Assembly (NCBI GenBank): GCA_037481655.1
Contig: JBBFLF010000008.1
Location: 60,514 to 124,513, forward strand
Source of the DNA: Desulfobaccales bacterium
Lineage (GTDB): Bacteria; Desulfobacterota; Desulfobaccia; Desulfobaccales; 0-14-0-80-60-11
Length of the DNA: 64,000 bases
Direction: 5' to 3'
The position numbers and the translations under genes were made by a program. Below are positions 59,333 to 64,000 of this stretch, piece by piece. The notes under the pieces are model-generated. The model did no database searches. It was given only the letters and a program-made list of their open reading frames with translations, and was not told the origin of the DNA. How positions within the stretch are numbered: position 1 is the first letter of the stretch; each line of letters starts with the position of its first letter.

Positions 59333-60799
59333 ATGGCCAAGGACACCCCCAAAAACCCCGCCCGGCGGGTGGCTTCCTGGTGGACCCGCCAACAGGACCT
59401 GGAGACCTTCCGGCTGGCCCGCTTCTTTTCCCTCACCAGCTTTGTGGTCATCGTGCTGTCCACCGCCCTCCTCACTTTGCTTTTGGCCCATCGGGCCCAG
59501 CAGATGGCCCTGAAAAAGAGCCAGGACTATCTGAAGCTCCTGGCCGCCAATCTCAACCACCAGGTCTTCCAGCAGTTTCTCCTGCCCACCGCCATCCTCA
59601 GGCAGGGCAACGTGCGGGTGGCCGAACCGGACCAATATCAGCTTTTGGATCAGGTGGTGCGCAACACCATCCATGGCTTCCACGTGGAAAAACTGGCCCT
59701 GTATGATGAGGTGGGATTTCTGGCTTACAGCACCGTGCCGGCGGAGCTGGGCAAGGACTGCTTCGAGGTGGTGGGAGTGCGCCAGGCCCTCTTCGGGGAG
59801 GAACACTTTGAACTCCCCGGGCGGCATCTCCTCTGGGCCATCTTGGCGCGCCTCAGCCACTCCGAGGCCCGTCTCACCGGCTATTTCCCCTTCCGCCTGG
59901 AAGGCAAAGACACCCAGGACGCGGGTGCGGTGGTGGGGGTGTTTGAGATCACCCAGAACATCACCAAGGACCTGGCCGAGATCAGCCGCTTCCAGCTCAT
60001 CATCCTTTTGGTCTCCACCCTCATCATGGGCGGCCTCTTCCTGGCTCTGAGGCACATCGTCAAGCAGGCCGAGGTGATCATGGAGCGCCGCCAAGCGGAG
60101 CAGCGGGCTCTGGAGGCCCAGCTCCACCAGGCCGAACGCCTGGCGGCCTTAGGCGAGATGACCGCCGGCGTGGCCCACGAAATCCGCAATCCCCTGGGGA
60201 TCATCAGCTCCACCGCCGAGCTCCTGCACCAGCGCCTCAGCCGCTACGAGCCCGGCAACCGCCTGGCCCAGATCATCGTGGAGGAGGCTACCCGCCTCAA
60301 CAACAAGGTGACGGAATTTCTGGACTTCGCCCGGCCCCGCATCCCCAACCTGCAGCCGGTGGACCTGGAAAAGGTCCTGGAGCGCAGCCTCGAGTTCCTG
60401 GAGCCGGAAATCCAGCGCCTCAACATCCGGGTGGCCCGGCACTACCAGATGAACGGCCGGCCCCAGGTGGCGGATCCGGAGCTGCTGCACCAGGCCTTTC
60501 TCAACCTCCTGATCAACGCCCTGCAGGCCATGCCCCAGGGCGGGGAGCTGAGGGTGAGTCTCACCCCCGGCGCCGACGGCGGCAGCCACATACGGGTGGA
60601 GGATACCGGCGAAGGCATCGAACCTGAACGCTTAAAGAAAATCTTCAATCCCTTCTTCACCACCAAGGAAAAGGGGAGCGGCCTGGGGCTGCCCATCGTC
60701 AAAAGCATCGTGGACAGTCATCAGGGGGAGATCCGGGTGGAGAGCGAGCCCGGCCGGGGCACCGCGGTGATCATCCACCTGCCCCCCCTGGCAGGCTGA
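59333..60799 (+). CDS. Membrane sensor histidine kinase (NtrB/ZraS type)
   Basis: A 488-residue kinase with two membrane helices (about 32-52 and 222-242) flanking a periplasmic sensor domain of roughly 170 residues, then the H-box GVAHEIRNPLGI and HATPase motifs NLLINALQAMPQGG (N-box), DTGEGIEPE (G1) and GSGLGLPIVKSI (G2). It is followed 156 nt later by a sigma-54-dependent response regulator, its likely partner. The signal is unknown. Confidence 0.93.
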   Translation: MAKDTPKNPARRVASWWTRQQDLETFRLARFFSLTSFVVIVLSTALLTLLLAHRAQQMALKKSQDYLKLLAANLNHQVFQQFLLPTAILRQGNVRVAEPDQYQLLDQVVRNTIHGFHVEKLALYDEVGFLAYSTVPAELGKDCFEVVGVRQALFGEEHFELPGRHLLWAILARLSHSEARLTGYFPFRLEGKDTQDAGAVVGVFEITQNITKDLAEISRFQLIILLVSTLIMGGLFLALRHIVKQAEVIMERRQAEQRALEAQLHQAERLAALGEMTAGVAHEIRNPLGIISSTAELLHQRLSRYEPGNRLAQIIVEEATRLNNKVTEFLDFARPRIPNLQPVDLEKVLERSLEFLEPEIQRLNIRVARHYQMNGRPQVADPELLHQAFLNLLINALQAMPQGGELRVSLTPGADGGSHIRVEDTGEGIEPERLKKIFNPFFTTKEKGSGLGLPIVKSIVDSHQGEIRVESEPGRGTAVIIHLPPLAG

Positions 60800-60955
60800 G
60801 CTTTCGGGAGCCCTCAGGGGGAGGGGCCACAGGCCTGCAGGCCATCTGTCCCTCTTGCATAACTATCGGGGTGCGAGGAGAACTCGGATGAGGACAGGGA
60901 AGCCAGGCTTCCCTCAGTTCATCCTCACTCCCCTGAATTGATGTAAAGGAGTTGC

Positions 60956-62329
<1,374 letters not shown>

Positions 62330-62336
62330 GAAGCCC

Positions 62337-63803
62337 ATGAAACTCCACGACTTTCCGGAAGACCTGCGTCCTCACCTGATCCCCGAACCCACCGGCCGGA
62401 TGGTGTACCAGTGCCTGGAATGCGGCCGGGAATACGGCATCACCGAGCTTCTCTATACCTGCCCGGCCTGCAAGGGCCTGTTTTTGTTGATAGATAAAAA
62501 TGAAGCGCGTCTGGGTGAGCGCCCCGGGGCCTTCTGGCGGCGCCTGTTTGACTACCGCAAGATGCTCAACCTCCCGGCCCTCAAGGGGATTTTCCTGTTT
62601 TACGAACTCATTGCCCCGGTTATTCCCCTGCAAGACATCGTCTATTTAGGAGAGGGGCACACCCCCGAGGTCCAGGCCTGCCCCGCCCTGGCGGAGCAGG
62701 TGGGCCGGCCCTTTGCCTTCAAAAATGACGGCCAGAACCCTTCCGCCTCCTTCAAGGACCGGGGCATGGCCGCGGCCTTAAGCTACCTCAATTTCCTGGT
62801 GCGAAGCGAAAACCTGGGCCGGGTCCTGGCAGTGTGCGCCTCCACCGGCGACACCTCCGCCGCCGCCGCCCTCTACGCCGCCTATTTGGGGGACAAGGTG
62901 GCCTCCGCCGTGCTTCTGCCCCACGGCAAGGTCACCCCCCAGCAGCTGGCCCAGCCCCTGGGCGCCGGCGCCCGGGTCCTGGAGCTCCCCGGCGTCTTCG
63001 ACGACTGCATGAAGGTGGTGGAGGCCCTGGCCGACCATTACCAGGTGGCCCTCCTCAACTCCAAGAACTCCTGGCGCATCCGGGGCCAGGAATCCTACGC
63101 CTTTGAGATCGCCCAGGCCCACGATTATGAGCTGGCCGGCCTTTGTGTGGTGGTGCCCATCGGCAACGCCGGCAACATCACCGCCATCATGCAGGGGTTC
63201 CTCCGCCTCCATGACTTAGGCATCATCGACACCCTGCCCCGGGTAGTGGGCGTGCAGTCAGCCCACGCCGATCCCGTCTTCCGCTACTTCCGGGAGCCCA
63301 AGGGCCGCCGGGTCTTCACTCCTGTCCCGGTCCGGCCCTCAGTGGCCCAGGCCGCCATGATCGGCAATCCCGTGAGCATGCCTAGGGTCATTCGCCTGGC
63401 CGAGGAATATACCCGCCGGGCCGGCGAAGAAAGCGTCGTGGTGGTGCAGGTGAGCGAACAGGAGATCATGGACTCCATGCTCCTGGCCAACCGCCACGGC
63501 CACATCGCCTGCACCCAGGGCGGCGAATCCCTGGCGGGCTTCCAGGCCGCCATCAGGGCCGGCCTCATCGGCCCCCACGAAACCGGAGTCCTGGACGCCA
63601 CCGCCCATCATCTGAAATTCATCGGCTTCCAGCAGATGTACTTCGACAACACCTTCCCCCCGGAATTCGAAGTCACCCCCAAACCCGAATACCAGAACTT
63701 CCCTCAGCTCATCACCCCCACCACCGACGACCCCCAGGAAAAGACCGCCGACCTGGCCCGCCAGATCGCCACGCTTTTGGGCCTCACGCCCAAGGGGGCG
63801 TAA
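62337..63803 (+). CDS. thrC: Threonine synthase
   Basis: A 488-residue PLP enzyme with the Schiff-base Lys140 in NPSASFKDRG and ASTGDTSAAAALYAAY for phosphate binding. An N-terminal zinc-ribbon-like pair (C26/C29 and C42/C45) precedes the fold, a feature of one threonine synthase subgroup. It converts O-phosphohomoserine to threonine. It begins 7 nt after the response regulator stop, so it may be co-transcribed with the two-component genes. A long palindrome of the B-type family follows the stop directly. Confidence 0.95.
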   Translation: MKLHDFPEDLRPHLIPEPTGRMVYQCLECGREYGITELLYTCPACKGLFLLIDKNEARLGERPGAFWRRLFDYRKMLNLPALKGIFLFYELIAPVIPLQDIVYLGEGHTPEVQACPALAEQVGRPFAFKNDGQNPSASFKDRGMAAALSYLNFLVRSENLGRVLAVCASTGDTSAAAALYAAYLGDKVASAVLLPHGKVTPQQLAQPLGAGARVLELPGVFDDCMKVVEALADHYQVALLNSKNSWRIRGQESYAFEIAQAHDYELAGLCVVVPIGNAGNITAIMQGFLRLHDLGIIDTLPRVVGVQSAHADPVFRYFREPKGRRVFTPVPVRPSVAQAAMIGNPVSMPRVIRLAEEYTRRAGEESVVVVQVSEQEIMDSMLLANRHGHIACTQGGESLAGFQAAIRAGLIGPHETGVLDATAHHLKFIGFQQMYFDNTFPPEFEVTPKPEYQNFPQLITPTTDDPQEKTADLARQIATLLGLTPKGA

Positions 63804-63807
63804 GTCC

Positions 63808-63851
63808 GTGGGGGAAGGGCCAGGGAGCGAAAGCTCCCTGCCCTTCCCCAC
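63808..63851. repeat. GC-rich palindrome, B-type, directly 3' of thrC
   Basis: A stem of about 19 bp (GTGGGGGAAGGGCCAGGGAGC, loop gaaa, then GCTCCCTGCCCTTCCCCAC) begins 4 nt after the thrC stop. It is the same element as at 24905-24944 and in the same orientation to the upstream gene. Confidence 0.75.
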
Positions 63852-63873
63852 ACCCCCTTCCCAACCCTTTATG

Positions 63874-63903
63874 TGGCAGCGTCAACCTCAGTTGACGCTG
63901 CCA
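63874..63903. repeat. Perfect 13-bp hairpin inserted within the composite repeat
   Basis: TGGCAGCGTCAAC, loop ctca, GTTGACGCTGCCA: perfect 13-bp stem. It lies in an extra segment of about 55 bp that interrupts the composite palindromic repeat at CCCTTTATG/TGGGATTGGGG, compared with the uninterrupted copy at 24.8-24.9 kb. Confidence 0.7.
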
Positions 63904-63942
63904 TCAATAAATCATCACCTCACATGGGATTGGGGGTGGGGT

Positions 63943-63986
63943 GTGGGGAGGGGGTAAGGGGCCACCGCCCCTTAGCCCCCTCCCAC
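63943..63986. repeat. GC-rich palindrome, A-type
   Basis: A stem of about 20 bp (GTGGGGAGGGGGTAAGGGGC, loop cacc, and its near-complement ending CCCTCCCAC). It matches the palindrome at 24820-24861. It is followed by ACAAAAAAC near the right window edge. Confidence 0.7.
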
Positions 63987-64000
63987 AAAAAACGGCCGCC

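Overview
The window is GC-rich Gram-negative chromosome from a dissimilatory sulfate reducer, most likely a member of the Desulfobacterota. The left end carries the sulfate activation and reduction set on the minus strand (sat, a small conserved gene, aprB, aprA, and the start of qmoA). The BamA/Skp/LpxD/FabZ/LpxA/LpxI cluster and LolCD show an outer membrane with lipid A. I cannot assign a genus from sequence alone. I saw no rRNA, tRNA or CRISPR array.

Layout: 0-5 kb sulfate reduction. 5-7 kb a class III adenylate cyclase with a ferritin-like N-terminus, and a papain-like protein. 7-10 kb a His/Cys-rich thioredoxin-fold protein, a SAM hydroxide adenosyltransferase and a photolyase-family protein. 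10-20 kb lysS, lolC, lolD, bamA, ompH, lpxD, fabZ, lpxA and lpxI, mostly tightly packed. 20-24 kb TadG- and TadE-like pilus-type proteins and a secreted papain-BACON protease, both units preceded by sigma-28 (FliA)-type promoters. 24-26 kb livH and livK. 26-29 kb an FNR-type regulator, a MucR/Ros regulator, cdd, an 82-aa protein and a DsrE-like protein. 29-35 kb PBP1A, two-subunit class I fumarase and a sensor kinase. 35-42 kb an FAD oxidoreductase, larB, an HpnI-like glycosyltransferase, a HAD hydrolase, a thioredoxin and a D,D-carboxypeptidase. 42-45 kb livM, livG and livF, which together with livK and livH 16 kb away make a complete branched-chain amino-acid ABC transporter. 45-48 kb an Mrp/NBP35 ATPase with a NifX-type tail, a diheme cytochrome and purQ.

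At about 48.9-50.25 kb the base composition drops sharply. This AT-rich island holds a 55-aa ORF and an SDH-type (ClpP-fold) serine protease gene broken by one frameshift in an A8 run; the insertion abuts the purQ start. To its right lie a secDF fusion, a gene-poor stretch (53.4-54.0 kb), a DUF89 phosphatase, two CBS-domain proteins, a frameshifted remnant of the TadG C-terminal domain (57.0-57.4 kb), pgi, an NtrB/NtrC-type two-component pair and thrC.

The most interesting signals are: two Rex-like palindromes around the sat promoter; paired sigma-28-type promoters with the same 12-nt spacer ahead of tadE-tadG and the papain-BACON gene; an FNR-type box beside a regulator whose recognition helix fits it; the ferritin-like/cyclase fusion; the frameshifted protease island; the second TadG C-terminal copy; and a four-copy family of long GC-rich palindromes, one copy interrupted by about 55 bp carrying its own 13-bp perfect hairpin. 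All motif and alignment calls were made by eye.
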